Positions 22,073-33,110 of a DNA stretch of 64,000 bases are shown here, piece after piece. Location of the stretch: NCBI GenBank assembly GCA_038098605.1, contig JAZDUA010000610.1:1-64000 (forward strand), in the 5' to 3' direction. The notes beneath the pieces are model-generated. The model did no database searches. It was not told where the DNA came from and saw only the letters and a list, made by a program, of their open reading frames with translations. Origin of the DNA: Gryllus longicercus (taxonomy: Eukaryota > Arthropoda > Insecta > Orthoptera > Gryllidae). Numbering within the stretch: the stretch's first letter is position 1; each line of letters starts with the position of its first letter. The position numbers and the translations under genes were made by a program.

Positions 22073-22931
22073 CGGGAGAGAGGGAGAGAGAGAGAGAGAG
22101 AGAGAGGGGGGAGAGAGGGGAGAGAGAGAGGGAAGAGGGAGAGAGAGGGAGGGAGAGAGGGAGGGAGAGAGAGGGAGGGAGGGAGAGAGAGAGAGGGAGG
22201 GAGAGAGAGGGGGAGGGAGAGAGAGGGAGGGAGAGAGAGGGAGAGAGAGGGAGGGAGAGAGAGGGAGGGAGAGAGAGGGAGAGAGAGGGAGGGAGAGAGA
22301 GGGAGGGAGAGAGGGAGAGAGAGGGAGGGAGAGAGAGGGAGAGAGAGGGAGGGAGAGAGGGAGGGAGAGAGAGGGAGAGAGAGGGAGGGAGAGAGAGGGA
22401 GGGAGAGAGAGGGAGGGAGAGAGAGGGAGGGAGAGAGAGGGAGAGAGAGAGGGAGAGAGAGAGGGAGAGAGAGAGGGAGAGAGAGGGGGAGAGAGAGGGA
22501 GAGAGGGAGGGAGGGAGAGAGGGAGGGAGGGAGAGAGAGGGAGAGAGAGGGAGGGAGAGAGAGGGAGGGAGAGAGAGGGAGGGAGAGAGAGGGAGGGAGA
22601 GAGAGGGAGGGAGAGAGGGAGAGAGGGGGGGGGGGGAGAGAGAGGGAGAGAGAGAGGGAGAGAGAGAGGGAGAGAGAGGGAGGGAGAGAGAGGGAGGGAG
22701 AGAGAGGGAGAGAGAGAGGAAGGGAGAGAGGGGGAGAGAGAGGGAGGGAGAGAGGGAGGGAGGGAGAGAGGGGGAGAGAGAGAGGGAGGGAGAGAGGGAG
22801 GGAGAGAGAGGGGGAGAGAGAGGGAGGGAGAGAGGGAGGGAGGGGGAGAGAGGGGGAGAGAGAGAGAGGGAGGAAGAGAGGGAGGGAGAGAGAGGGGGAG
22901 AGAGAGAGAGGGAGGGAGAGAGAGAGGGGGA
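22073..22931 (+). repeat. 860-bp (GGGAGAGA)n purine array
   Basis: Almost pure A+G on the plus strand, built from GAGAGAGG and GAGAGGGAGG units with irregular phase. A run of 13 or so guanines lies near 22626-22638. The tract has the mirror symmetry required for intramolecular triplex (H-DNA). ORFs of 340-405 codons on both strands derive only from the array. Confidence 0.97.
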
Positions 22932-22935
22932 CAGG

Positions 22936-22936
22936 A

Positions 22937-23012
<76 letters not shown>
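22936..23012. repeat. (TA)n(CA)n microsatellite
   Basis: About 31 TA units followed by about six CA units, directly after the GA array. Confidence 0.95.
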
Positions 23013-23199
23013 GAGCAGAGCGGGACGGACATTTCTGAAACAGGCGTATGGGTATTTCCTATTTCCAAATGCCTCATTCTTCCAGATCTCGAGACATGTC
23101 GGGCCAAGCATTTTATGGCCTGTAACGTTTAGTCATTAAAATATTTTCCGACTTATTTCATTACCTGGAACGCAGTTATTCAGACGGGATCCTCAACAC

Positions 23200-23520
23200 C
23201 AAAAATTAGGTCGTAACGAATTTTCCTATTGTATAACCGCGTCCCAGCTGATCAAATGCAGAATTCACCCATATTAAACCAGTATGTAGTGCACGTAAGG
23301 GGATAGAAGAGGATAAAGATACGAGTAGGAACGATTGCACCCAATGCGTGGCAGTTTTTGACGATACCGCTTCGGCATTCGCCTGGCATCGAAGGGGGGA
23401 ACGACACGAACAAGTACGGATCAGAGCAGCCAACCGCGAGAATTCTCCTCCTGACAGCAGTGGAATTCGACTTAGCTGCGCACTAGCATCTTCGCGATAT
23501 AGCTTAGCACTACGTGTCAG
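23200..23520 (+). repeat. Interspersed repeat family C, copy 3 (old)
   Basis: Weak but ordered matches to family C: GGGGATAGAAGAGGATAAAGAT, CTTCGGCATTCGCCTGGCAT, CAGAGCAGCCAACCGCGAGA, TCCTCCTGACAGC. The first half of the family is not recognisable. It is the most diverged copy in the window. Confidence 0.5.
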
Positions 23521-23689
23521 AAATCCGCCACCTTCAATTGGAACTGACAACCTAGAACTTCTCGTGCAACAATGCTGCAGAGGCAACCACCATCAGTCTA
23601 ATCCTTTTGCCCCCTCATCATCACCCTAACACTTCATTCGGCATTCCCTGCAAAAGGCAAGGAGGCCTTCGCGCTTAATGGGATCATAG

Positions 23690-23915
23690 TTGGATAATAA
23701 TAAATAATAATAATAATAAATAATAAAAATAATAATAATAATAATAATAAAAATAAATAATAATAATAAAAAAATAATAATAATAAAAAAAATAATAATA
23801 ATAAAAATAATAATAAATAATATTATTAAATTTGTCCAGAGAATTGCTTGCCCCGACTGGGATTAGAACCCACGCCTTCTGGTTTACGCCCAACTACTCT
23901 AACCCAATTTGGTCA
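23690..23915 (-). mobile_element. tRNA-derived SINE S3 with an (ATT)n tail
   Basis: On the minus strand the box A region is TTGGGTTAGAGTAGTTGGG and box B is GGTTCTAATCC, spaced as in a tRNA. These are followed by CAGTCGGGGCAAGCAATTC and a long irregular ATT tail (23692-23830). The 3' tail strengthens the retroposon reading. A related, rearranged copy is at 14335-14490. Confidence 0.7.
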
Positions 23916-23916
23916 C

Positions 23917-23998
23917 AATTTCGATTTCTTTACGACTGCGGAATATATTCTCCGAGCGCAAATGCGTCCAACAACGTGACGGGAAGGTGACAATTACA

Positions 23999-24068
<70 letters not shown>

Positions 24069-24070
24069 GA
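23917..24070 (-). repeat. Block shared with 14.3 kb plus (AAT)n tract
   Basis: The minus strand of 23925-24000 matches 14335-14400 (CACCTTCCCGTCAC, GCGCTCGG). About 22 AAT units occupy 23999-24065. This may be an upstream extension of S3 or a second retroposon whose tail is the AAT run. Confidence 0.5.
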
Positions 24071-24201
24071 TAATATGATTTATCAGGATTCTCAAGACGA
24101 ACTAAAACGATCGCCCAGTGGCACCGCCCTTCCAACAGACGACGGTGCAAACTACCGCGCAATGTCGGGCGTAAGCCAGCCGCATCCCGTCGCCTCGATG
24201 G

Positions 24202-24561
24202 TGGCGATTGTGTAGCGGTTAGCGTTTCGGACTGTTGTACCCAAGTTGGCGGGTTCAAACCCGATCGAAGCCGTGGATTTTTCAGGGCGAGAAAATCCTT
24301 CGTACGCCTTCCTTCGGAGGCGAAGTAAAGCCGGCTGTCCCATGTTAGTGGATTTACTTGCATGTAAAAGATCCTCAAGCCTAAATGACGTAGCCTCTGA
24401 GCTAAATTCAAATCGCCTGTTTCTCGCCCAAGAAATACCTCCTTTCTCTGCTAGTTGGTGAAAGGAGCGTAGCGAAATTTACATCGTCAGACGGAAGAGC
24501 AGGCCTAATGGCCTGAGTCTCGCCACATAAAATAAGACATCAATTCAATTCAATTCAATTC
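24202..24561 (+). mobile_element. tRNA-derived SINE S1, copy c (full length)
   Basis: The best S1 copy. The head GGCGATTGTGTAGCGGTTAG carries box A, and box B GGGTTCAAACCC lies at 24250-24261. The body follows with CGTACGCCTTCCTTCGGAGG, TTTACTTGCATGTAAAAGATCC and GGTGAAAGGAGCGTAGCG. The 3' end is CGCCACATAAAATAAG, followed by a tail of four ATTCA pentamers. Length is about 360 bp. The pentanucleotide tail and internal Pol III promoter fit a LINE-mobilised SINE. Confidence 0.9.
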
Positions 24562-25059
24562 GCCTCCTTTTCCTACGCCGTGTACCCACCTTCGCAAAGC
24601 GGCGCCCCCGACTTCAACCTGAATATGTGGATCTGTTTCCCCGTTTGGGTGTCTGGTTCCATCTCTTTTGGGTTCAACCTTGGTCTGTGGATTGATTTCC
24701 ACGGTTCCCGTGTTCGGCTTAAAATTACATTCATCGATTATAATTTATCCCCTTCTGTTTTCAACAAACATTGGCAAATCGTTTTACAGCACTGCCAACG
24801 TTGAAAACCACCTGTCAAACGTTCGTGGAAATAAAACGTGAAATGACCTATAAGGGTATCTCCTTACCCCCCTGACTTAACATACGAGTACACAGTAGAC
24901 AGACTTAACCGACGAGTATACATTCGTACACAATTCCGCAGATTCTGCCACGTTCACCAGTGTTCCGAGGTTTTCAACGGACTGGTGCGAGAACATGTGT
25001 ATGCGCTACTTATGAACGCAAACCTAGTATGTAAAATGTTCACTCCTTCGGAAACACCG
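24562..25059. other. Unassigned interval
   Basis: No gene or repeat recognised. Two related words occur: GGATCTGTTTCCCCGTTTGGGT (24630) and GGATTGATTTCCACGGTTCCCG (24689), a possible small local duplication. Confidence 0.45.
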
Positions 25060-25530
25060 GGCGAACGAAACGCGACGCAGTCGGGCTGCGCCTTCTCAGG
25101 AACCGAAACGGGGGTCCGCCGGGAAGCGAGGGCGCGGGGGATGCAGTCGGGCCATTCCCGACCCGGGCAGCAGCAGTTTCTCCTGCACCGCCCCATGAGT
25201 CAGCCCAGCGCGTCTTCCGCGGATCACAACTCCCCCACCTGCCAGGCCGATCAATACGCAGGACAGACACCTCGCGCACTGCACTAGCCGTGCCTCTCTG
25301 TCTGTGTCTGTCTCTGTCTCTCCCTCTCTCTCGCCCGCATGACACGACCCGGTTCACGTCGACTGCTCCCATCCCGTCGCCCTCTCGCCGTTGGGCAACC
25401 GGCCCGCGCCGGCAGCGCATCGTCGTTGCCACATCGACACCCGACACGTTTCGGTGACGGCCGTTCTCGCCTACCTCGCCCCCTCCGACGCCGCTCTTCC
25501 GGATGTCCGCAGCCCACAACAGCGACCCAA
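25060..25530. promoter_or_regulatory. CpG-rich island, about 470 bp
   Basis: The widest GC-rich, CpG-dense stretch not attached to a long tandem array. It includes a (CTGT)n/(CT)n patch at 25297-25332. ORFs are open on both strands because AT-rich stops are scarce; none resembles a known family. Possible promoter plus first exon. Confidence 0.4.
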
Positions 25531-25603
25531 CGCAGAAATAACCATTTCCAAAGGGAAGGCTTTAATCTGCGCGTTTCAGTTTATTTGGCGGTTCAAGTAT
25601 TAC

Positions 25604-25910
25604 GTACACTCTACGGGCTGTCACATGAACCGTCACAATACAAATTTTTACTAATGAAAATAGATATTTTCTAAACATATTTATTATTTAACAAACAAAC
25701 AAAATTCTCTGCTTGGAGAAGTCACGTTTTTCGCAGGATATGTATTACTGTTGACTATGTACACTCTACGGGCTGTCACATGAACCGTCATAACACAAAT
25801 TTCACTAATAAAAACAAAGATGTTCTAAACATATTTATAATTAAACAAACAAAATTCTCTTCTTGGCGAAGTCACGTTTTTTTTGTAGGATATGTATTAC
25901 TGTTGATTTT
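25604..25910 (+). repeat. 155-bp tandem duplication (two copies)
   Basis: Both copies start GTACACTCTACGGGCTGTCA (25604 and 25759) and end with GGATATGTATTACTGTTGA. They differ by small indels (an extra AAAC unit, changed T-run length) and scattered substitutions. Confidence 0.9.
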
Positions 25911-26103
25911 GTCAGCGGCGGAAGAAAGAAGAACTGCTGCTTCGAAAGCAGAGCTCCCAACACTGCGGTCCACCCACCATACGTGAATATTGTCGATTAT
26001 TTCCGCTGAGCAACCGCCGCGTAACCGTCAAAGAGGTTTGGCATTCTCAATGGGCGTCGAATCAAAGGTCGAGTCGTGGCAAGCAACTGCACTTGGATTT
26101 CAA

Positions 26104-26240
26104 CAAAACTGCACTTGACGTGAATCAGCTGTTGCGGTGTCAACCAATCAGGAGGTTGAACGTCGTTTTGACGTCACTGTAGTGACGTGTAAGCTCCCGT
26201 TTAGATGACAGCGTAACAGCTGACGACCTGCCAAGTGTAG
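26104..26240. mobile_element. MITE family B, copy 3
   Basis: The left arm ACTTGACGTGAATCAGCTGTT pairs imperfectly with the right arm GTAACAGCTGACGACCTGCC...AAGTG. Inner arms are CCAATCAGGAGGTTGAACG and TAAGCTCCCGTTTAGATG. The centre carries TGACGTCA at 26169-26176. About 137 bp. Confidence 0.85.
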
Positions 26241-26640
26241 CTCCAATTAAATCGAAATAGATTTATAAATCACGTCCAAATTTATCGGGGCTGTACACTA
26301 CTACACTAATGTTCAATATAAATGGAATTATTGTTTTATTATATTATAATTATTTTAGTATTATTTTTATTATTGCTATTATTATTAACAGTTGATTTAA
26401 GTAAAGATGATAGAAGTAAAGATAATAATGCAGATGATAAAATCATAACATCATTTCATTTACCCTTAATTTAATACCCCTGAATTTCCGAACAATGGTT
26501 GTCAGGGCTCTGACATAATTATTATTTCACATGGATGTCGCCTCCCTACACTCACCGCACAGCCCCAGACGCACCGACCTCAGGCGCGCCTGACCAGGGC
26601 CCTATACCTCCCATACAACGTGGTGGGGGACCATTACAGT
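26241..26640. other. AT-rich segment absent from the paralogous locus
   Basis: TTATTATT-rich sequence followed by moderately GC-rich DNA. At the paralogous locus near 36.4 kb, MITE B4 is followed almost directly by the duplicated segment, so these 400 bp were inserted here or lost there. Confidence 0.45.
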
Positions 26641-27012
26641 GGCGCGCACTGCTGCAGCAACTTCTTACACGAACTCAAATACGAACTGCTACCAACGTTG
26701 TTTAAAACGCGCGTGGGTTCTCGGGACGCAAACACACGCGCTTGATAAAAAAGATCGCGCCGCTGTTCGCGCTACCTTTTCTTTCATGCGTGTATTATTA
26801 TGAATAAATGAATTTTAGAAGATAAACTCATAGTATTTAACTTCTTTTGTTATTTATTTCAGAAATCGCTCATAATCAAAGTGTATTCGGATTTCTTGAC
26901 CAATTTTTATGTGCGAAAGTTCGCGAGCCTAACCAGCAGCTGTATCCGGCGACACTAGCGCATCCTATAGTAGCAACCTCTAGCTTTGTCCCCAATTTTG
27001 ATGGAGAGTTGC
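26641..27012 (+). repeat. Dispersed duplicated segment F, copy 1
   Basis: Matches 36470-36795 in order: CTTCTTACACGAACTCAAA, ACTGCTACCAACG, GCGTGGGTTCTCGGGACGCAA, CTGTTCGCGCTACC, GAGCCTAACC, and AGCTTTGTCCCC followed by TTTTGATGGAGAG. Both copies lie downstream of a family B MITE. No convincing ORF spans the segment. It may be part of a larger uncharacterised mobile element. Confidence 0.7.
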
Positions 27013-29509
27013 CGGGCCCTGCGCCTGACTCACTGGCGCCGCCGCCTGCTTTCGACTCTGCTGCGTACCTCCACCCAGGTTGGAACGAGCTGTTTGCGCC
27101 TGTGCACCGGCATGTGCGTGTACAGACTTGTCGGCCAACAGCGCTGCCTCTACTTTACACGAGGCCGTCAGTGTTCGCAATTGATCTGTGAGATCCAAGC
27201 CAGGGCAATTTTATGTTCCTGGTTCATTGCGATGCGTTAGTCGTCTGATATTTCGGGTATTCCTTCATTGTACTTTTCTGAGAATGCCTGGCCTTTACTA
27301 TTTATCCTTTCGTTGAATAATTTCCCGTGAGCATGTAGAAACTTGATCGCTGAGCTGCGCGATATCTGTGAGATACGTTGCGTGCAACGGCGCCAACGCA
27401 TTCTGAGCTGCTGGCTAAGCGGTACGTGTCATGGCATTATTTTCAGGCGTTTCTGTGAGAAATGCCAACAGATGTAAGCAATCGTCTTATCTAGGATATA
27501 CCGCCACTATTTCTTACCAAAGAGAAAGATGATGTGCAAGGGACGTTGCAAGGAAATGAAAAAAATGTGAACGTTGCAAAGCGAAAGCAAGTCAGATTTT
27601 CTATATACTTTTGTGAACAATGTAAAACATGTGTGTGTTTTCAAACATGCCAACATAATTCGTGGGAATTGTGTTTAATCGTATTTAATAAGATGTTAAA
27701 TGCTTTTTGCGTGTTCTTTTTATTTTTTTACATTTCTCAGCGTAAGTATTTCGACCAGATTTCTGCAGTGTAGAATTCATTAAAAACGGCATTTGGGGAC
27801 ACGTACAAACTAAATAAAATACATATTTGTGTAAATAGAGCTTCAGATTGTTCGCATTCACCGAAAGTGGCAGCTCTCTATCTGAGAGATACTTTGCGGG
27901 CACAGGCGAGTATACCTATTGCGGGCACTCCCGGGTTAAGCAGAAATTCAACTCGCCTGCTGAAGAGCCAAAAGACACGGATTATGTAATAAATTTTGCT
28001 AAGTTCCTGGCGGAAATTAATCTGTAGAGAAAAATACAAACTATTACTTTAACAGTGTTTAGAGTACAAATGCAATTCTAACTTTAAGTAGACATTAAAT
28101 TGAACCTGTAAATGTTACTGATATCATTAATGTAATGAAAGATAATTGAATGAGTTTGTAAAGTGGTTGTATCATGAAATGAAAATGAAGTCGCTAATAA
28201 CTCAAGAGGTTGGTGCGAACTAAAACTTATCTATTTTATTCAGAACTCAAGTAAACTGCTTAAGAGAGGTCTGAACGGCATCCTGACGCACGAAAAAATG
28301 ATGTACTTTATTATATGCACGTGTTTACAATACACTGCTTGGTATGACGATAAATGAGCTTGACGGAACACGCGATGGCGTGGGGCTGTATTTTTATGGC
28401 CCTTCACCAAATGTTACTTTTGCATGTTGCCCTCCGCGCCTGGCCCTCGATTCAATTCGCAGGCGAAAGTTTCAGGCATAGCTGTTGCCTCCGCTGACAA
28501 CTACGTCACTTAGGTCCCCAAATAATCAGATCGGAAAATTCTATATGCATAAATACAGTACGTTTCCCGCAGGCGTGTGAACCGAGTAGGGCAGATGGGC
28601 CGACGTCCTTCCTGACAATTTTCAGAGGTCCCGTACCCTTACGTAATAAAACATTTTTATTTCCTAAATAAGTTCATTCCTTGATTTCCCTTTCCCCCTT
28701 TTTACCTTAAATTGTTATTGTTAAATTGTGAATTGTTAAAACACATTTGAGATAGACGATCTCCGAGATATTCACTAGATGGTTTAACAAAAAATCAATT
28801 GTATTTATTACCCATCATTAGAGTTATTATTTTATTTTTCTTGTTTCTTTATTCCATTTATTACTAAAATACGTTTTGTAAAGGAAGTTCAATAGGCAAG
28901 GGAGGGGCAATAATTATCAGACACACACACACATGTTTAAGACTGTACACTACTAGCACATTTCTGCATTTCCTCGTTTTCATATAACAATGCAACATCA
29001 TGATCAGCAAAACGTCCTCTTTCAGGTGTATCCTGACTTTTCATCCTTTTACTTATCAGCAAAATGTTAACTTCAGTGTCCCTTCTTTCCACGTATATAG
29101 CCCATCGGTGTTCTTTCCATATGTTGCGTCGAATTTACTTTCGCACTCGTTTATTTCATTACAAGGTTCTTATTTGGCTCATCGCTTAAAATTGCGTCTC
29201 TCAAATGTGCTCCGCCAATGAGTTCGTTCACTCTTAAGTCGCTTCTAAGTCGTCTCACTTCCACGCTAATAAGCAACCGTTTCGAAAACGAGGGGCTCAA
29301 TTTGAACCATTATCAATGCCAACAGCGCTTGCTTAGTAGAGATTTAATAAAGCAACACAGCTTTTTTGATTCAGAGAGGATGGGTGCTATTATCACCACG
29401 TATTTCTTTCCGAGACACAATGGCATTCACCACGACACTCGGCAGCCGAAGTTTCGTAAAACTGCTCCGTTTAGTTCTAAAACACTCGGCGCTGAAAGCA
29501 AAGTCGAAT
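27013..29509. other. Interval without recognisable gene
   Basis: GC-moderate to about 27230, then AT-rich. A short (AC)n lies at 28920-28932. No domain-bearing ORF: the largest, 26847-27191 and 27534-27773, have no family signature. Confidence 0.45.
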
Positions 29510-29720
29510 TTCCATTCCCCCGCGGCGGCGCGTCGTTCAGCGTTCGAAGGTGGGAGGGAGGGGACAGAAGATTGAAAAGGACAAAGAGCACCACCCCGAC
29601 CCCTTCCCCCCCCCCTTTCCCCCGCCAGGACCTCAAGCACTCCGTCGCGCAGCAGACGACCCCCTCCCCCCCTTTTAATCGACCCGCGCCCACCCGTTCG
29701 TCAACTTCGCGCAGAAAATT
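29510..29720. promoter_or_regulatory. Small CpG/C-rich island
   Basis: About 200 bp with CCCGCGGCGGCGCGTCG followed by C-runs (CCCCCCCCTTTCCCCC near 29608). No TATA box. An ORF of 177 codons crosses it without a recognisable domain. Confidence 0.3.
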
Positions 29721-31389
29721 CCACCCGGCGCGGTCGGCTACCGGATTTTAATTAACGAGCGCCTTCCACAGAAGAGAACCTTCTTGATGCGATTACTGCC
29801 GCAGCCCCCGAGAGCAAGACGAAGGAAAATCGAAACCGTTGTTCGTTTCGTGAGCAGCTAGGATTAAATTTAAATTGGCGAAATGAACCCACAACAATTT
29901 ACTGTCGATTTTTAAAATCATTTAATCCATAATGAAACGTATTGCCCTCAACACTGAATATCGATATCACATAGATATCGAAAAATAATGACATGAATTT
30001 TCTTTGCCAGCAAACGCTAACATACGGCTTCTGGAAACAAATGGACTATTCCAATAGGCAGAGGAAGTTTTGATGCTACAACATATTGCCAACCATCCGT
30101 ACCGGATTTCTTAAAAATTAGTGTACATTATATGGGGAAAATTAATTGTATCATTGTAGAACACAGGAAGAAAATGTAATGGAGCTTACTTACGAAAACA
30201 TGAACCACGAAAAGGAAAGCAAAGTTAGCATACGGGCGCAAGCCGTGTTCGGTTGCATGCAGTCGGTTCGCTCTCTCAGCAGAGGCAATGAGCGACGAGC
30301 CGATTTCGCGAAGGCGTCCGAAATTCGACGAGGAAATCGCATAATTTCGTTTTACATTTCTTACTGTCGAGCGATAATGCATGAAATTATCCAAATACGT
30401 TATAATTTTTAGTGGTAAGCAAACACGTTTCTTTAATTGGGCCTGAATTTAATCTAAATACTCGTATTAATAAATGTTGCAGGAATAACGAAAAGCACTG
30501 CTTTTCTCACAAAAAAACCCACGCATATTGCCTTATTCAAAGTGTAGGGAGGTCATAATTTGCTTATTAAAGGGTGTTAGAGAGGAAATTTGCACAGTAT
30601 CTCTTTTTTTCTTGTTGCACTTCTTTTTCCTCACCAAACCGGTTACGGTGACACGGATAATACCCAATCTATTCTAGTTACAAATTGTGAGGCGAAACAA
30701 TATGTGATTCCGCTTTCAACATTTCGAAGGTGTATTTGTGATATCCCATTTGTGTTTTCCACACGAAGTCCGGATAGAGGAAGGGGATTTAGGCGATGAG
30801 AATTTGGTCAGCTTACCACAATTAGAGACGTACGCTGCTAGAAACTCCCCTAACAGCCTCGGAATAATGGCACATGTTAGCGAAGAGGAATCACGCATAA
30901 GAGCGCAATGTTAGACATACATATGCTATTCACAAGAACATTTTGGGAATGAAGGTAAAAAAATAAAAAAAAAAAATTAAAAAATGGACAGAAAGTATGT
31001 AACTGTAAAACTTGCTCAAAGCAGAACTTGCTACAATGTGAAAAATCTGTCTAATGTGGATATAAAGCGCGGTTCTTGCAAACGAAAATTCTACGTTTCA
31101 AAATTACGTTTCAAAAAGCGTAATCTTGTCTATTGTAGAAAAAAAATAGTCACCCCATTGAACAAATTTTGACTGCATGGACCAAACGGAGCATTAGACG
31201 AGCGTGCCGAAATTATTAAACAGCACGTTCGAGCGTCCTCGGGAGAACGTCGTGCGTCTACGCCCATCGCGAAACGCGATATGTTCCAGTCCACACCCTT
31301 TTATCCTGTTCCCCTCCATTCGTAGATTATTTCACGAGAGGCACTCGCACACATTTTCAGCCGACTGCTCTAAAAGCACTCTGGACAGC
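29721..31389. other. AT-rich interval, no gene seen
   Basis: Nothing recognisable beyond ATATCGATATC-type words near 29958-29979 and an A-rich run at 30958-30982. Confidence 0.5.
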
Positions 31390-31690
31390 GCGTGCCTGCC
31401 GCTCCACGGCGCTTGAACAGAGGGAAGGGGGGAGGGGAGGGGGGAAGTCTTGTTTCTGCAGCTCCAAGGCGACACCCGAGAAGAAGCGATTGGGGGTGAG
31501 GGTGGGGGAGTGGGAAGCAAAGACGGAGGGCAAACACCGATCGCAACACGACCTCCGGCGAGCTCTGGGAAACAGGACCGGCAGCGCGGCCACGCGGCCA
31601 CTCGGCTCGGCTCGACGGTGCTCCGCAAGGCTCAGAGGAGCGCCCGGACATTGCCCGACAAGCAGCTCAGGTCGCCGCAACGGCACGTTC
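31390..31690. promoter_or_regulatory. CpG-rich island
   Basis: CpG-dense sequence with G-runs (GGGGGGAGGGGAGGGGGG near 31427) and repeated CGGCCACGCGGCC/CTCGGCTCGGCTCG words (31586-31617). It is followed within 80 bp by MITE D3. Promoter role inferred from composition only. Confidence 0.35.
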
Positions 31691-31767
31691 TCGGGAGACA
31701 TAAATCCAAAGAAAACAAGCTTTCTTTTTTTTTCCAGTTAAGTTATTGTTCGTTTTGCCTTCGATAT

Positions 31768-32017
31768 CACGGCCGGATCCACAGACAAATTTGGGGAAGG
31801 GAAAATTAAAAATGTTTAGATCCAATGTATCATTACAGGCTTTGTAAAATGTCGCAGGCAACGCTCAGATCACGCTGCGATACGATTTTATTCGTTTTAA
31901 TGATTATCCGAAACTATCTTTGCTTGAAAGTTTCATGACATGTTAAAATTTATATTTACAGAAAACTTTTAGGGGGGGGGGGGGTTCCTCATTTCCCTCC
32001 TCGTGGTTCCGTGCCTG
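31768..32017 (+). mobile_element. MITE family D, copy 3
   Basis: Starts CACGGCCGGATCCACAG and ends GGTTCCGTGCCTG, the two ends being imperfect inverted complements. The internal blocks ATGTCGCAGGCAACGCTCAG, GCTGCGATACGATTTTATTC and TTTTAATGATTATCCGAAA match the other copies. Flanks TTCGATAT and CACTATAT agree at five of eight positions, a possible decayed 8-bp target duplication. Confidence 0.75.
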
Positions 32018-32570
32018 CACTATATACAGTATAACTTACCAGGATCGAAAGTACCGTGGTTTGAGGGAAATATGAAAACAGTTGAATGATGCTACATGTT
32101 CTCTTTTTGAGGGAATTATCAAAGGAAATTATAGGAGAGAAATATGAAAAGACAAGAGTCAAATTAGCAGCTTGTTAATTAGTAAGTGCATTCGAATCAT
32201 TAAAATAACGTAAAACAAACAATTTTATTTTATTTTCAAACGTAAAATAATGATATAATTCTCCTCTGACTATTTCGTTCCCCTACATTTTCACGTCTGT
32301 CGATCCGGTCTTCCATCGGACAGTTTTATACGCACTCGAACTTATACAAGCGGAGAATCTATGAAATTCCTGATTACTAATGGAAAATTATTCCACACGC
32401 ACCTCGGGCTTCGATAAGTAGAAATAATCGAGAATTCTAGCAGTTTCGTTCGCACTAGAGATAGAGAAGTAGCGTACGTGTCACCAGGTTAGATACCTTG
32501 ACACCAGCATTGCGAAATTAAGAAAACAGCTCGGCCCAAACGACAAACATTTATGGGCCATTGGAGAGAA
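32018..32570. other. AT-rich interval, no gene seen
   Basis: No gene or repeat recognised. Confidence 0.5.
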
Positions 32571-32873
32571 AACAGACGGAGGAAGAGGAAGAAGAGGAGG
32601 AAGAAGAGGAAGAAGAAGAGGAGGAAGAAGAGGAAGAAGGGGAGGAAGAAGAGGAAGAAGGGGAGGAAGAAGAGGAAGAAGGGGAGGAAGAAGAGGAAGA
32701 AGAGGAGGAAGAAGAGGAAGAAGGGGAGGAAGAAGAGGAGGAAGAAGAGGAGGAAGAGGAAGAAGAGGAGGAAGAGGAAGAAGAGGAGGAAGAGGAAGAA
32801 GAGGAGGAAGAGGAAGAAGAGGAAGAAGAGGAGGAAGAGGAAGAAGAGGAAGAAGAGGAGGAAGAGGAGCAGT
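32571..32873 (+). repeat. (GAGGAAGAA)n purine array, about 300 bp
   Basis: GAG and GAA triplets in higher-order groups (GAAGAGGAAGAAGG and GAAGAGGAGGAA blocks). It reads as poly-Glu on one strand and poly-Ser or poly-Leu on the other, which explains the 150-250 codon ORFs. It runs directly into a CpG island at its right edge. Confidence 0.97.
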
Positions 32874-32879
32874 CACTTT

Positions 32880-33110
32880 CGGGCGGGGACGCGCCCTCAG
32901 CTGATCGCGCCGGCCGGCCGCCGCGAAGTGCGTGGCGCGAGGAGTGCAGGCCTGCGACGCCGATGCTGCTGGGCCGGCGCGCCCTCTCCTCCAACGGAAG
33001 CCGGGCGCGCATGCGCAGAATGCGGTCGCGGCGGAAGTTTTTAAAAGGCCGCCCCCGAGGTCGGACGCGTCACACACCGCGCCTGCCATCGCGGGTTGGG
33101 GGGGGGGGGG
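32880..33110. promoter_or_regulatory. CpG-rich island with a perfect NRF1-type site
   Basis: CpG-dense, with GCGCATGCGCA at 33007-33017, the palindromic NRF1/Ewg consensus, and GCGCCGGCCGGCCGCCGCG near 32907. NRF1 sites are typical of CpG-island promoters in vertebrates; in insects the orthologue is Ewg. No TATA. This is one of the better promoter candidates, but no exon is identified. Confidence 0.45.

Noticed and set aside
21894..23132. ORFs of 340-405 codons
   Set aside because: Translate the GA array and TA tract (Arg/Glu/Gly or Ser/Leu/Pro repeats); no biological signature.
24202..24275. Functional tRNA gene
   Set aside because: Boxes A and B are present, but no full cloverleaf can be folded by eye, and the same head is attached to a repeated body and tail at several loci: a SINE head.
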